Source: Nitrospira sp.
GTDB lineage: Bacteria; Nitrospirota; Nitrospiria; Nitrospirales; Nitrospiraceae
Length of the DNA: 64,000 bases
Assembly (NCBI GenBank): GCA_024998595.1
Contig: JACOEK010000001.1
Coordinates: 372,001 to 436,000 of the forward strand
Direction of reading: 5' to 3'
Each line of letters starts with the position of its first letter. The stretch's first letter is position 1. The notes below the pieces were generated by a model. It ran no database searches and had not been told where the DNA came from. It was given only the letters and a program-made list of their open reading frames with translations. Below, one piece after another: positions 16,283 through 26,018 of the stretch. The position numbers and the translations under genes are program-made.

Positions 16283-18796
16283 ATGCCAGCCAAAAGAGGT
16301 TCATCGGCTCGTCCGCCCGCCGCACCGGACCAGGGACAACCGACGGAGGAGTTTGAAAAACTCGGGGTCTTTTATCTCGGTCGGCCTTATACGCTGGCTA
16401 CTAAACAAGCCAAGCCGGGGTGGCTGCTCTATGATTCGAAGGATCTGGTGACGCATGCCGTGTGCGTTGGCATGACAGGGAGCGGCAAGACCGGTCTTTG
16501 TGTAGGACTCCTGGAAGAAGCCGCAATAGACGGCATTCCGGCCATCGTGATCGATCCCAAAGGTGATCTCGCCAATCTCCTCCTGACCTTCCCGCAACTA
16601 CGGGGCGAAGACTTTGCGCCCTGGATCAATGAGGACGATGCCCGCAAGAAAGGTCTCTCGCCCGCCGACTACGCGGCCCAGCAAGCCGCCCTGTGGCAAA
16701 AAGGCCTGGGGGAGTGGGGGCAGAGCGGCGAGCGGATTCAAAAGTTGCGCGATGCGGCGGATGTCGTCGTCTATACGCCCGGCAGCAGCGCCGGTCTGCC
16801 GGTGTCGATTCTGAAATCGTTTGCCGCACCGTCACCCGAGATGCTCGACGATGCTGAGCTCTTGCGCGAACGGATCTCCACCACGGTGATCAGCGTGCTG
16901 GGCCTGATCGGTGTGCAGGCTGATCCGATTCAGAGCCGTGAGCACATCTTGTTGTCGTCCATTCTCGACCGGGCCTGGCGGGCGGGACGTGATCTGGACC
17001 TGGCTGCCCTCATTCATCAGATTCAGACGCCGCCGATGACGAAAGTCGGAGTGTTGGACGTGGAATCGTTTTTCCCTTCCAAAGAGCGGTTTGCCCTGGC
17101 CATGCAATTGAACAACCTGCTGGCCGCGCCGGGTTTTGCCGCCTGGATGGAAGGCGAGGCTCTGGATGTCGGGCAGATGTTGTACGGTGCCTCCGGGAAG
17201 CCGCGCATCGCCATATTTTCCATTGCGCATTTGAACGACGCCGAGCGGATGTTTTTTGTCTCGCTCTTGCTCAACCAGACGTTGGGTTGGGTCCGCTCTC
17301 AGTCCGGCACCACCAGCCTCCGCGCCATCCTCTATATGGACGAAATTTTTGGCTACTTTCCTCCGGTGGCAAACCCTCCCTCCAAGGCGCCGTTGTTGAC
17401 GCTCTTAAAGCAGGCGCGCGCCTTCGGGTTGGGCGTGGTGCTGGCTACGCAGAATCCGGTCGATCTCGATTACAAGGGGCTGGCCAACACCGGCACCTGG
17501 TTCATCGGCCGTTTGCAAACGGAGCGCGACAAGGCGCGGGTGATCGAAGGCTTGGAAGGAGCGGCGGCCAGCAGCGGCAAGAAGTTTGATCGACAGCAGA
17601 TGGAGCAGACCCTCGCCAGCCTGGGAAACCGGGTCTTTCTCTTGAATAACGTGCACGAGGATGCGCCGGAAGTCTTTCAAACCCGCTGGACGCTCTCTTA
17701 CCTACGTGGGCCGCTGACACGCACGCAGATTAAACAACTGATGGATCCCGTAAAGCGACAGATGTCATCGGCCCCTGGTCGGCAGGACGAGAAGGAATCA
17801 GTCGCATCTACAGCATCGACGGGTGAGGGGTCACGCACGACGACCTCCCGGCCCATGCTGCCTCCCGACGTGCCGCAATATTTCATTCCACTCCGAAGTA
17901 CGCAGCCCGGGGGCTCGACACTCGTCTATCAACCCATGGTCTTGGGCGTGGCGCAGGTGCGGTTCGTCGACAACAAAACGGCGGTCGAGGCGACGAATGA
18001 CCTCACCCGCTTGGCGGCGATCAGTAGTGGCGTCGTCCCGGTGGAGTGGGAGCAGTCCACGGCTGTGGACATGCCGGTGGCAGATCTTGAACGTGAACCA
18101 GCCGGCGACGCGGAGTTCGAGACTCCGCCCGGCGTGGCGAGCAAGGGGAAGCAATACGACCTGTGGAAGAGTGATCTGACCGGTTGGATGTTTCGCACGC
18201 AAAAGCTTGAGCTCCTGCGAAGCCCGACCACCAATATGCTGTCGCGGCCGGGGGAGTCGGAACGCGACTTCCGCGTCCGGTTGCAGCAGGTCGGCCGTGA
18301 GCAGCGTGATAGGCAAAGCGACGATCTGCGGAAAAAATATGCGCCCAAGATTGCGGCGCTTCGGGACCGGGTCCGGCGTGCCGAACAGGTCCGGGAGAAG
18401 CAGCAAAACGAGTCTCGATCCAGTCAGGTGCAAGCGGTCATTTCTGTCGGCGCGTCGATTCTGGGTGCATTTCTCGGCCGCAAGACGCTCAGCACGACTA
18501 ATATCGGCCGCGCCACGACGGCGATTCGCAGCGCAGGCCGTGTGATGAAGGAATCGCAAGAAGTCGGCCATGCGGAAGAGAATGTCGCCACCCTTCAGCA
18601 GCAGCTGATGGATCTTGAAGCCCAATTTAAGTCGGAAAGCGACGCGCTCATGGCGGCGACCGATCCCTTGACCGAGCGACTCGATCTCGTGTGCCTCAAA
18701 CCCAGCAAATCGAATATCGTCGTCAAACTGGTGGCCCTTACCTGGGTGCCCAGCTGGCGCGCAGCCGATGGGACGTCTGTCCAGGCCTGGCTGTAG
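16283..18796 (+). CDS. HerA/VirB4-like DUF87 ATPase
   Basis: 837-residue P-loop ATPase of the HerA-FtsK group. Walker A GMTGSGKT is at residues 63-70, followed by VIDPKGDLANLL; Walker B is ILYMDEIFGYF (about 348-358), and LKQARAFGLGVVLATQNP is the sensor/arginine segment. The C-terminal third has charged coiled-coil (about 670-720 and 760-790) flanking a glycine-rich hydrophobic stretch VGASILGAFLGRK that could insert in a membrane. This architecture is widespread and has no assigned cellular role; DNA translocation is the family precedent. ATG 16283 follows AGGGAGGA; the 27-codon upstream extension has no ribosome site. Divergent from the polyketide operon. Confidence 0.8.
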   Translation: MPAKRGSSARPPAAPDQGQPTEEFEKLGVFYLGRPYTLATKQAKPGWLLYDSKDLVTHAVCVGMTGSGKTGLCVGLLEEAAIDGIPAIVIDPKGDLANLLLTFPQLRGEDFAPWINEDDARKKGLSPADYAAQQAALWQKGLGEWGQSGERIQKLRDAADVVVYTPGSSAGLPVSILKSFAAPSPEMLDDAELLRERISTTVISVLGLIGVQADPIQSREHILLSSILDRAWRAGRDLDLAALIHQIQTPPMTKVGVLDVESFFPSKERFALAMQLNNLLAAPGFAAWMEGEALDVGQMLYGASGKPRIAIFSIAHLNDAERMFFVSLLLNQTLGWVRSQSGTTSLRAILYMDEIFGYFPPVANPPSKAPLLTLLKQARAFGLGVVLATQNPVDLDYKGLANTGTWFIGRLQTERDKARVIEGLEGAAASSGKKFDRQQMEQTLASLGNRVFLLNNVHEDAPEVFQTRWTLSYLRGPLTRTQIKQLMDPVKRQMSSAPGRQDEKESVASTASTGEGSRTTTSRPMLPPDVPQYFIPLRSTQPGGSTLVYQPMVLGVAQVRFVDNKTAVEATNDLTRLAAISSGVVPVEWEQSTAVDMPVADLEREPAGDAEFETPPGVASKGKQYDLWKSDLTGWMFRTQKLELLRSPTTNMLSRPGESERDFRVRLQQVGREQRDRQSDDLRKKYAPKIAALRDRVRRAEQVREKQQNESRSSQVQAVISVGASILGAFLGRKTLSTTNIGRATTAIRSAGRVMKESQEVGHAEENVATLQQQLMDLEAQFKSESDALMAATDPLTERLDLVCLKPSKSNIVVKLVALTWVPSWRAADGTSVQAWL

Positions 18797-18945
18797 GGAA
18801 GTTCGCACGCACATGGCTCACATTGCGATGTCGCGCACGGCCGAGCCGTTCCATATGGCCCTACTCCGTCGTGGACATTTGTGGTATGACTCGGCCCGGT
18901 TTGTGAACATGATCGTTTTATTCTCTCGCGCGTGGGAGCGCACGC

Positions 18946-21900
18946 ATGGGGACGCATACTCTGCCTTCCGATGAAACCGCGCGCTTAGGCGCCCTGTGCC
19001 GCTACCGCATTCTTGATTCCCCTTCCGAATCCGCCTTTGACGACCTGGTGCAACTGGCCGCATCTCTCTACAAGGCCCCGATTGCCGCCATTACCTTTAT
19101 CGATCAAGACCGGCAGTGGGTAAAAGCCGCGACCGGTCTGAACGTTAGCCAGACCGACCGCGCGTACGGGTTGTGTGCGTTTACCATCCAGGGGATGGAG
19201 CCGGTGGTGATCGAGGATGCGCAAGCCGATGGTCGCTTCTCATCCCATACCCTGGTGCGCGACCACCCGCATGTCAGGTTTTATTGTGGAGCGCCGATTG
19301 TGACCAGCGATGGGTATGCGGTGGGAACGATCGCCGTGATGGATCCTGTCCCCCGGGCGGTGACCGATGAGGATTGTCTGACCATCCAGCGACTGGCGCG
19401 TCAGACCGCTGCTCTACTGGAACTCCGCATGCTGCGGTCCGACCGGTCATCAGTCGACGCGGCGTCGGTGGAGGAACGGATGGCGAATCTGACAGAGGCG
19501 GCCTTCCTCACAGATCGCAGCGGACGGATCATCCAGGCGAATCGTGAGGCGGAGGAACTTCTGGGCGCTCCAGCGTCTGGGCTCAGGGGGCGACTGTTAC
19601 ATGAGTGCGTGCATCGTCATGGCCGAAGCGGGTGCGAAGCGCTGGCCGGATCCTGTGCGCTCGTGGATGTCTGCTGCAGTGGCACACCAATGCTGGGACA
19701 GGACGATGTGTTTGTGAACATCCATGGATCCCTGCTACAGGTCAGCTGGAATCATGTCCCGCGCACTTCCCATGGAGACTGGGTCGGCGGGATCGTGTCC
19801 GTACGAGATCTCACGAAACAGAAACGGAACGAGGAGGTGATGGGTCTGATGGCCCGCACCACCCGGCTCACAGGAATGGCATTCCTTCAGGAGCTTGTGG
19901 AGACCTTGGCTCACACGATCGGAGCGGACTACGGATTCTGTCTCCGGGCGTTGCCCGGAGGGCTGCGTGCGCAGTCCGTGGCAGGGTGGGGTCCGGAGGG
20001 TTGCCTGGAGCCGATTGCCTATGAGTTAGAAGGGACCCCCTGTGAACACGTGCTCCGTGAAGAATTCTGTCACTATCCCTCGGGCGTGCAAGCCTTGTTT
20101 CCCCGGGACGAGGCGCTTCGCGACCTTTCGATCGAATCGTATATGGCGTTGACCCTGCCCTCGCCGACCGGGGTGCCGGTTGGCTGGATCGCCATGCTCG
20201 GCCGAGCACCTCTAAAGGATGCCGAACGGGCTGAAGCGTTGCTGCGTGTGGCCGCCGGCCGTGCCGGCAGTGAACTGGGGCGTCATCTTGCCGAGCAACA
20301 GCTTAAAGAAAGCGAAGAGCGGTATGCCCTGGCGCTTCGAGGGTCCTCAGACGGCATCTGGGATTGGAACGTGATCACCGGTGAGGCCGTGTTGTCCGCG
20401 CGCTGGAAGGCGTTGCTGGGGTTTGCCGAGGACGAACTGCCGGATCACGGATCCTCGTTCTTCAGCCGCGTGCATCCTGACGACGTGGAGCGAGTGACGG
20501 CCGAAATCCAGACGCATTTTGAACGCCGTACTCCGTACGATGTGCAATGCCGGGTGTTGCACAAGGATGGGACCTATCGATGGGTTCAGACACGCGCCCA
20601 GGCTTTATGGGATGAGCAGGGTCGTGCCTATCGAATGGTCGGAGCGACAACGGATATTACCGAGCGCAAGCAGGCGGAAGATGGGGCGCGACGCTGGCAA
20701 CAGGTCTTTGATCAGGCACAGCTCGGTCTCGCCCATGCGGATTTGACGACCAATACGTTTCTGGCCGTGAATCCGGCATTTGCACGCCAGTGCGGGTATA
20801 CCGTGGAGGAATTGGTCGGCCAACCTGTTCTCTCCATCTATCCTGCCGAGGAGCAGGCCGCGGTGCAGGACCGAATCCGGCGTATTCATGAAACCGGCGG
20901 CTTGACGTTCGAGTCCATTCATCGGCGCAAGGATGGCAGCCTGTTCCCGGTGCTGGTAGAGGTCATGCTCATCAGGGATGCCCACGGAATGCCGGTGTCA
21001 CGCGTGGCCTATGTGAAGGACATTACCGAAAGCAAAGAAGCGGAGCAGGCCCGGAGAGCGAGCGAAGAACGGTTCCGTGCCGCCTACCGTAATGCGACGG
21101 TAGGGATGTCCATTGCTGCCGTGAACGGCCGCATTCAGGAAGTGAATCAAGCTCTCTGCAAGATCCTCGGCTATTCAGAACAGGAACTCCTTGCTCGCAC
21201 GTTTCAATCGCTCACGCATCCGGACGATCTGGGGCAGAATCTTCATCGCATTCAGACGTTACTGGACGGAACGCGCGTGTACGATGTGTTTGAGAAGCGA
21301 TACCTCAGGAAAGACGGACGCGTGGTCTGGGCTCAGGTCGGGGTGTCCGTTATTCGCGACGAACAGGGCACCCCATTGCACACCCTGGCGATGGTACAGG
21401 ACATCACCGAACGAAAGCGGACGGAAGAAGCGCTCCAGTTGGCCAAATATACGGTTGATCATGCGACGGAGGCCATTTACTGGGTAGGGGCCGGCGCGGA
21501 GCTGCTGGATGTGAACGATTCAGCTTGCGCCATGTTGGGATACTCGAAGGATGAATTTCGCCGGATGACAGTCCATGACATCAATCCGAACTTCCAGGCC
21601 GATGCCTGGTCGACCTTTTGGGAGCAGACCAGGGATCGGGGCAGGGTTTCATTCGAGAGTTGTCATCGCGCCAAAGACGGCCGCCTGATTCCGATTGATG
21701 TGAATGTGAATTTTGTCCGCTACAACGGGGTGGAATGTCATTTTGCCTTCGTGCGGGATATCACCGAACGCAAATCGGCCGAGAGTGCGCTTCGAGCCAG
21801 CGAAGAACGGTTCCACGTTGCCATTGAGGCCACCAACGACGGCATGTGGGACTGGGATATGCGGACCGATGACGTGTACTACAGTCCGCAATGGATTCGA

Positions 21901-24054
21901 TTACTCGGCTATCAAGCCGAAGATGTCCCGCCTTCTCGGGCATTCTTTGTCGCTCTTGTGCATCCTGAGGACGTCACGCGCACAAGAGAGATCTTGCAAG
22001 CCCACGTAGACGGCCGTATCGCCGTGCAGGAAATTGAAGTTCGCTTGCGACAGAAATCCGGCGAATATCGATGGTATCTCAATCGGGGGAAAGTCGTCGC
22101 CAGAGAGCAGAATGGACGTCCATTGCGTATGGTCGGCACCATCACCGATATCAGCGAGCGCAAACAGTCTGAGCGGGAGCGCGATGAGGCGCTCAATAAT
22201 CTCCAGACGATCATGGAGACCGTTCCTGACGTGATTTTTGCTCTGGACCTCGAGGCACGGGTGTCCAAATGGAACCTGCGATTGGAGACGGTGACGGGGT
22301 ACACGCGGGAGGAACTGCAGGGAAAGCCGGCGCTTGAAATGGTTCCCTCCGATGAAGCGGAAAAAACGGCCGCCGCCATTCAGGAAGCCTACGAAAAAGG
22401 CTATGCGCAACTGGAAGGGCATCTGTTGGCGAAGGATGGCCGGACCATGCTCTACCATTGGACCGGCGCTCCGTATCGGGATGTGCAGGGGCGAGTCATC
22501 GGTGTCACGGGTGTGGGACGAGACATCACCGAGCGCAAAAAGGTCGAGGCGCAGTTACAGTTGACGCAATTCGCCATCGAACGGGCGGGCGACATGGTGT
22601 TTTGGGTGGATGAGGCGGCGCGCGTCTTGTTCGTGAACGCGGCAGCCTGCGAACGAATGGGCTACACCAAGGATGAATTGCTGCACATGGCCGTGCCGGA
22701 TATCGATCCCAATTATCAGATGGAGGCATGGGCGCGCCATTGGCAGGACCTTCGGGAGACCGGTCGTCAACGCCTGGAAACTCAACACCGGTCAAAATCT
22801 GGCGAGGTGTATCCCGTAGAGGTGGTGGTCAACTTCGTGGTCTTCGAAGGGCGGGAGTACAACTTCGCCACGGTTCGCGACATGTCGGAGCGGAAGCGCA
22901 CGGAGCTTTTGTTACGGTCCAGCGAGGAGCGATTTCGTCTCGTGGCGCAGGCGACCAATGACGTGTTATGGGACTGGGATCTCGTGACGAATGATCATTG
23001 GTGGAGTCCCAATGCCCGTGAGAAATTCGGCTACGATCCCCTGCTTGAGCCGAGTATCGACGCCTGGATCCTGCGCTTGCATCCCGAAGATAAGGAATCC
23101 ATTCTCGAGATAGCGCGGCAGGCCATTCAATCGGATGTGCAGACCCTCGCCGCGGAGTACCGCTTTCGCCTTGCAGACGGGACGTACGGCTATTTCCTGG
23201 ATCGGGCCCACATCGTGCGGAACGAGGCGGGAACGGCCATACGAATGATCGGCGCGATGATCGATGTCACGGGTCCCAAACGCGCCTATGCGTCGCTCGA
23301 AGAAGCGTACCGACGTTTTCAGGCCATGTCGCAGGAACTGCAGATGGTCGAATCCAACGAACGTCGCCGACTGTCGCGCGAGTTGCATGACGAACTGGGG
23401 CAGTTGCTGACCTCGCTCAAATTCGATTTAACGTCCGTCAAGCGTAGCGTGGCCGTGCGTCCTAAAGCCTTGGGCCCTCGAAGTCAGGAGCGACTGGCTC
23501 GCGCTCTGGAAACGACGGATCTTCTGTTTGTCCGCCTTCGTCAGATCGTGCGAGCACTCCGGCCGCCCGTATTGGAAGAGTTGGGGTTGAAAGCCGGGTT
23601 GGAGGCCCTGATCGCAGATGTGCAGGCGCGAACCGGGTTGCGCTGCTCGCTGGTGTTTGAGCAAGGGGAACGTGGACCGTCGAGATTTCCCACGCTGGAA
23701 ACTGCCCTCTACCGCATTGTCCAGGAATTGCTGACGAATGTCATTCGCCATGCGCGCGCGACGAACGTCGCCATCGCCATTACGAGTGTCCAACAGGCCT
23801 GGCGGATGACGGTGAAGGATGATGGGATCGGGTTCGATGTGGCGGGTCTGGCTCCAACGGGGGGATTCGGGTTGCGAGGAATACGAGAGCGCGTCGAGAT
23901 ACTCGGCGGACAGGTGGAAATCCTCTCCAGCCCCAAGACGGGAACATGGGTGCAGGTGGTGATTCCGGTGAGTTCGGAACCGGAGCCTGCGCGGGTCACA
24001 GACCATAAAGCGACGCGGTCGCGTCGGCGGCGGAGGAAAGCGGTTGATGAATAA
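18946..24054 (+). CDS. giant GAF/PAS sensor histidine kinase (NarX/DegS type)
   Basis: 1702-residue soluble sensor kinase; no membrane span is evident. Domain order by eye: GAF (about 20-155), PAS (180-290), GAF (300-450), then eight PAS/PAC units (about 460-1465), most closing in a DITERK-type PAC end. The output is HisKA_3 with phospho-acceptor His near 1480 (RELHDELGQ) and HATPase_c (ELLTNVIRHA near 1594, DDGIGFD near 1625, GLRGIRERVE near 1642). HisKA_3 kinases partner with NarL-type regulators, and one starts inside this gene's last codons, so the pair is co-translated. GGGAGC lies upstream of ATG 18946. The ligand is unknown; PAS/GAF arrays often sense redox, gases or small molecules. 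Confidence 0.9.
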   Translation: MGTHTLPSDETARLGALCRYRILDSPSESAFDDLVQLAASLYKAPIAAITFIDQDRQWVKAATGLNVSQTDRAYGLCAFTIQGMEPVVIEDAQADGRFSSHTLVRDHPHVRFYCGAPIVTSDGYAVGTIAVMDPVPRAVTDEDCLTIQRLARQTAALLELRMLRSDRSSVDAASVEERMANLTEAAFLTDRSGRIIQANREAEELLGAPASGLRGRLLHECVHRHGRSGCEALAGSCALVDVCCSGTPMLGQDDVFVNIHGSLLQVSWNHVPRTSHGDWVGGIVSVRDLTKQKRNEEVMGLMARTTRLTGMAFLQELVETLAHTIGADYGFCLRALPGGLRAQSVAGWGPEGCLEPIAYELEGTPCEHVLREEFCHYPSGVQALFPRDEALRDLSIESYMALTLPSPTGVPVGWIAMLGRAPLKDAERAEALLRVAAGRAGSELGRHLAEQQLKESEERYALALRGSSDGIWDWNVITGEAVLSARWKALLGFAEDELPDHGSSFFSRVHPDDVERVTAEIQTHFERRTPYDVQCRVLHKDGTYRWVQTRAQALWDEQGRAYRMVGATTDITERKQAEDGARRWQQVFDQAQLGLAHADLTTNTFLAVNPAFARQCGYTVEELVGQPVLSIYPAEEQAAVQDRIRRIHETGGLTFESIHRRKDGSLFPVLVEVMLIRDAHGMPVSRVAYVKDITESKEAEQARRASEERFRAAYRNATVGMSIAAVNGRIQEVNQALCKILGYSEQELLARTFQSLTHPDDLGQNLHRIQTLLDGTRVYDVFEKRYLRKDGRVVWAQVGVSVIRDEQGTPLHTLAMVQDITERKRTEEALQLAKYTVDHATEAIYWVGAGAELLDVNDSACAMLGYSKDEFRRMTVHDINPNFQADAWSTFWEQTRDRGRVSFESCHRAKDGRLIPIDVNVNFVRYNGVECHFAFVRDITERKSAESALRASEERFHVAIEATNDGMWDWDMRTDDVYYSPQWIRLLGYQAEDVPPSRAFFVALVHPEDVTRTREILQAHVDGRIAVQEIEVRLRQKSGEYRWYLNRGKVVAREQNGRPLRMVGTITDISERKQSERERDEALNNLQTIMETVPDVIFALDLEARVSKWNLRLETVTGYTREELQGKPALEMVPSDEAEKTAAAIQEAYEKGYAQLEGHLLAKDGRTMLYHWTGAPYRDVQGRVIGVTGVGRDITERKKVEAQLQLTQFAIERAGDMVFWVDEAARVLFVNAAACERMGYTKDELLHMAVPDIDPNYQMEAWARHWQDLRETGRQRLETQHRSKSGEVYPVEVVVNFVVFEGREYNFATVRDMSERKRTELLLRSSEERFRLVAQATNDVLWDWDLVTNDHWWSPNAREKFGYDPLLEPSIDAWILRLHPEDKESILEIARQAIQSDVQTLAAEYRFRLADGTYGYFLDRAHIVRNEAGTAIRMIGAMIDVTGPKRAYASLEEAYRRFQAMSQELQMVESNERRRLSRELHDELGQLLTSLKFDLTSVKRSVAVRPKALGPRSQERLARALETTDLLFVRLRQIVRALRPPVLEELGLKAGLEALIADVQARTGLRCSLVFEQGERGPSRFPTLETALYRIVQELLTNVIRHARATNVAIAITSVQQAWRMTVKDDGIGFDVAGLAPTGGFGLRGIRERVEILGGQVEILSSPKTGTWVQVVIPVSSEPEPARVTDHKATRSRRRRRKAVDE

Positions 24055-24685
24055 ATGTCGTTGCCTGATTGCCGATGACCATCCGGTCGTACGCAGGGGC
24101 GTGCGTGATCTGTTGGAGGATGAGCAGGTGTGCTCAGAAATCCTGGAGGCCGAGACCGGGGAGGAGGCATTGGAAGCTTTACGCCGTGAGGCCTGGGACC
24201 TGCTGATTCTCGACATCGCCCTACCCGACAAGCACGGCCTGGATGTCTTGAAAGAGGCCAAGTTGCTTCAGCCCCGGTTGCCCGTGCTGATGTTAAGCCT
24301 CTATCCCGAAAAAGAATTCGCGATGCGGGCGATCAGGGCTGGCGCGTCGGGCTATCTCACCAAGCAGAGCGCGCCTTCTGAGCTCCTGGCAGCGGTGAAC
24401 CGCGTGTTGCAAGGAGGCCGGTATATCACCGCGGCCCTTGCCGAACAACTGGCGCAGGCCTTTGAAACCGGCACGGAAGGGGTGCTCCATTCGCGACTCT
24501 CGGATCGTGAACTGCAAGTGCTTCGATTGCTGGGACAGGGCAAATCGGTGTCGGTGATCGCGGAGGAACTCTGTCTCAGCGTGAAGACCATCAGTACCTA
24601 CCGTGCAAGGATCCTGGAAAAACTTTCCTGCGAGAGTACGGGTGAGCTGATCCGATATGCCATCGAAGCCCGATTGATCGATTAA
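24047..24685 (+). CDS. NarL/FixJ-type response regulator
   Basis: 212-residue regulator: receiver domain (about 1-120) with acidic pair in LIADDHPVVRRG, phospho-acceptor Asp in LLILDIALPDKHG and lysine in SGYLTKQS; LuxR-type HTH at about 143-205 (LSDRELQVLRLLGQGKSVSVIAEELCLSVKTI in two halves). All phosphorylation residues are intact. It overlaps the kinase stop by 8 bases, making it the obvious partner. The ATG at 24047 is taken; a TTG at 24044 is in frame and is slightly better spaced from GGAGG at 24032-24036. Confidence 0.9.
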   Translation: MNKCRCLIADDHPVVRRGVRDLLEDEQVCSEILEAETGEEALEALRREAWDLLILDIALPDKHGLDVLKEAKLLQPRLPVLMLSLYPEKEFAMRAIRAGASGYLTKQSAPSELLAAVNRVLQGGRYITAALAEQLAQAFETGTEGVLHSRLSDRELQVLRLLGQGKSVSVIAEELCLSVKTISTYRARILEKLSCESTGELIRYAIEARLID

Positions 24686-24774
24686 GCCCCTTCCTCATTC
24701 CGTTCGGATGCATTGAACCCGTCCGCTGACTCCGCGTCAGTGGAATACTGACGTATAAATCCACCTCCTGCCTA

Positions 24775-24781
24775 TACTCCT
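24775..24781 (+). promoter_or_regulatory. NarL-like heptamer upstream of regulator gene
   Basis: TACTCCT fits the NarL-family half-site TACYYMT and lies about 64 bases before the start of the next response-regulator gene, in a 159-base non-coding gap. The same heptamer occurs at 614-620. A single heptamer is weak evidence. Confidence 0.2.
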
Positions 24782-24844
24782 ACAGCCTCAATCTGCCGAA
24801 ACTAGTAACCCGCAAAGCGTCGGTTTTTTGGCGATGGGGGAGAC

Positions 24845-25525
24845 ATGGAGCTGCAGCCTTGCTATCGCATTGTTTTAATAGATGATAGTCGAATGGTGCG
24901 TATGGGAATTCGGGAACAACTCATGAGGGCGACCGAATTTCGCATTGTGGGGGAAGCGATGTCGGCCGCCGAAGGGATTGAATTGGTGGAACAGTCGAAC
25001 CCCGACCTGGTGTTGTTGGACAGCCGTTTGCCGGATCTGTCAGGCGTGGAAGCCTGCCGGCAGATGATCGCTCGAGAGCCTGCGCGACGGGTGCTTATGC
25101 TGAGCATTCACGACGATCCGGCCATCGTTCAGGAGGCGATTGGGGCAGGCGCGCAGGGGTATGTGCTTAAGGATGCGCCCGTGGACATGTGGCTGGATGC
25201 GATTCGCAGAGTGGCGGGCGGTGGCCCATTGGTCCAAGCGCAGTTGATCGATACAGTTCTCAAGGAAGTGCAGGACATGGCGAACGGCCTCTCGTCGAAG
25301 TCCTTGGCCGCCCTTTCTCCGCAGGAATACCGGTTGTTGCCCCTGGTGGCTGAAGGTAAAACCAACAAGGAAATCGCGTCCGCCCTCGACCTCTCGGATA
25401 AGACCGTAAAGAACTACCTGGCCAATATTTTTTCCAAACTAGGGATCACCAAGCGGACGCAAGCGGCGACCCTGTACGCCAGGGCCCTGCCCGGCCGGTC
25501 CATGTCTTCTGGCCACTGCGTGTGA
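24845..25525 (+). CDS. NarL/FixJ-type response regulator
   Basis: 226-residue regulator with intact receiver: acidic pair in VLIDDSRMVRMG, phospho-acceptor Asp in LVLLDSRLPDLSG, lysine in YVLKDAP; C-terminal LuxR HTH (SPQEYRLLPLVAEGKTNKE, then KTVKNYLANIFSKLG). The HTH closely resembles that of the pseudo-receiver regulator at 38787-39443, suggesting paralogues reading similar DNA sites. ATG 24845 follows GGGGGAG. No kinase gene is directly adjacent; the large kinase 0.8 kb upstream or the hybrid kinases further along are candidates. A single-domain receiver follows 19 bases later, probably in the same transcript. Confidence 0.9.
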   Translation: MELQPCYRIVLIDDSRMVRMGIREQLMRATEFRIVGEAMSAAEGIELVEQSNPDLVLLDSRLPDLSGVEACRQMIAREPARRVLMLSIHDDPAIVQEAIGAGAQGYVLKDAPVDMWLDAIRRVAGGGPLVQAQLIDTVLKEVQDMANGLSSKSLAALSPQEYRLLPLVAEGKTNKEIASALDLSDKTVKNYLANIFSKLGITKRTQAATLYARALPGRSMSSGHCV

Positions 25526-25544
25526 CAGCAAGGAGGGCCCTGTG

Positions 25545-26018
25545 ATGCCGTTGATTTTGATCGCGGATGACAACCAGCAGATTTGCGGGTGGTTACGGGC
25601 CGTCTTGGAGGCAGAAGGGTATCGTGTCATCGAAGCCGCAGATGGCCGGGAGGCGATGGCGACCATTGAGCGTGAGGGCCCGGATCTGATGATCCTGGAC
25701 ATGTATTTGCCGGTGCAGGATGGTCTGGAAACGATCCTGATGCTACAGAATCTGAAGATGCCCGTAAAAATTCTGGCTATTTCCGGTCAGCCGCTGCAAG
25801 GATGCGATATCCTCAAAATCGCATCCGCGTTCGGCGCGCATGGAGTGTTGGAGAAACCCTTCAGCCGCGAGTTGTTGCTCCGACAGGTTGTCGCCCTGCT
25901 CACCGGCGCAACCGGGATTTTCTCGAAAGGCGGCGAACCTGCCCGGCTTCCTCCCGTGGATCCTACAAGAGCTCGCGAATCATCTGAAAGCGCTTCGGGT
26001 CCGAGCGATCACGCGTAA
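25545..26018 (+). CDS. single-domain receiver (CheY-like)
   Basis: 157-residue protein consisting of one receiver domain (about 1-120: LIADDNQQICG, phospho-acceptor in LMILDMYLPVQDG, lysine in GVLEKPF) and a 35-residue polar tail without a DNA-binding motif. It would act through protein contact, for example as a phosphate shuttle to the neighbouring regulators. ATG 25545 has AGGAGGG at a good distance; GTG 25542 is possible. Its 3' end overlaps the convergent patatin-GNAT gene by 56 bases. Confidence 0.8.
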   Translation: MPLILIADDNQQICGWLRAVLEAEGYRVIEAADGREAMATIEREGPDLMILDMYLPVQDGLETILMLQNLKMPVKILAISGQPLQGCDILKIASAFGAHGVLEKPFSRELLLRQVVALLTGATGIFSKGGEPARLPPVDPTRARESSESASGPSDHA

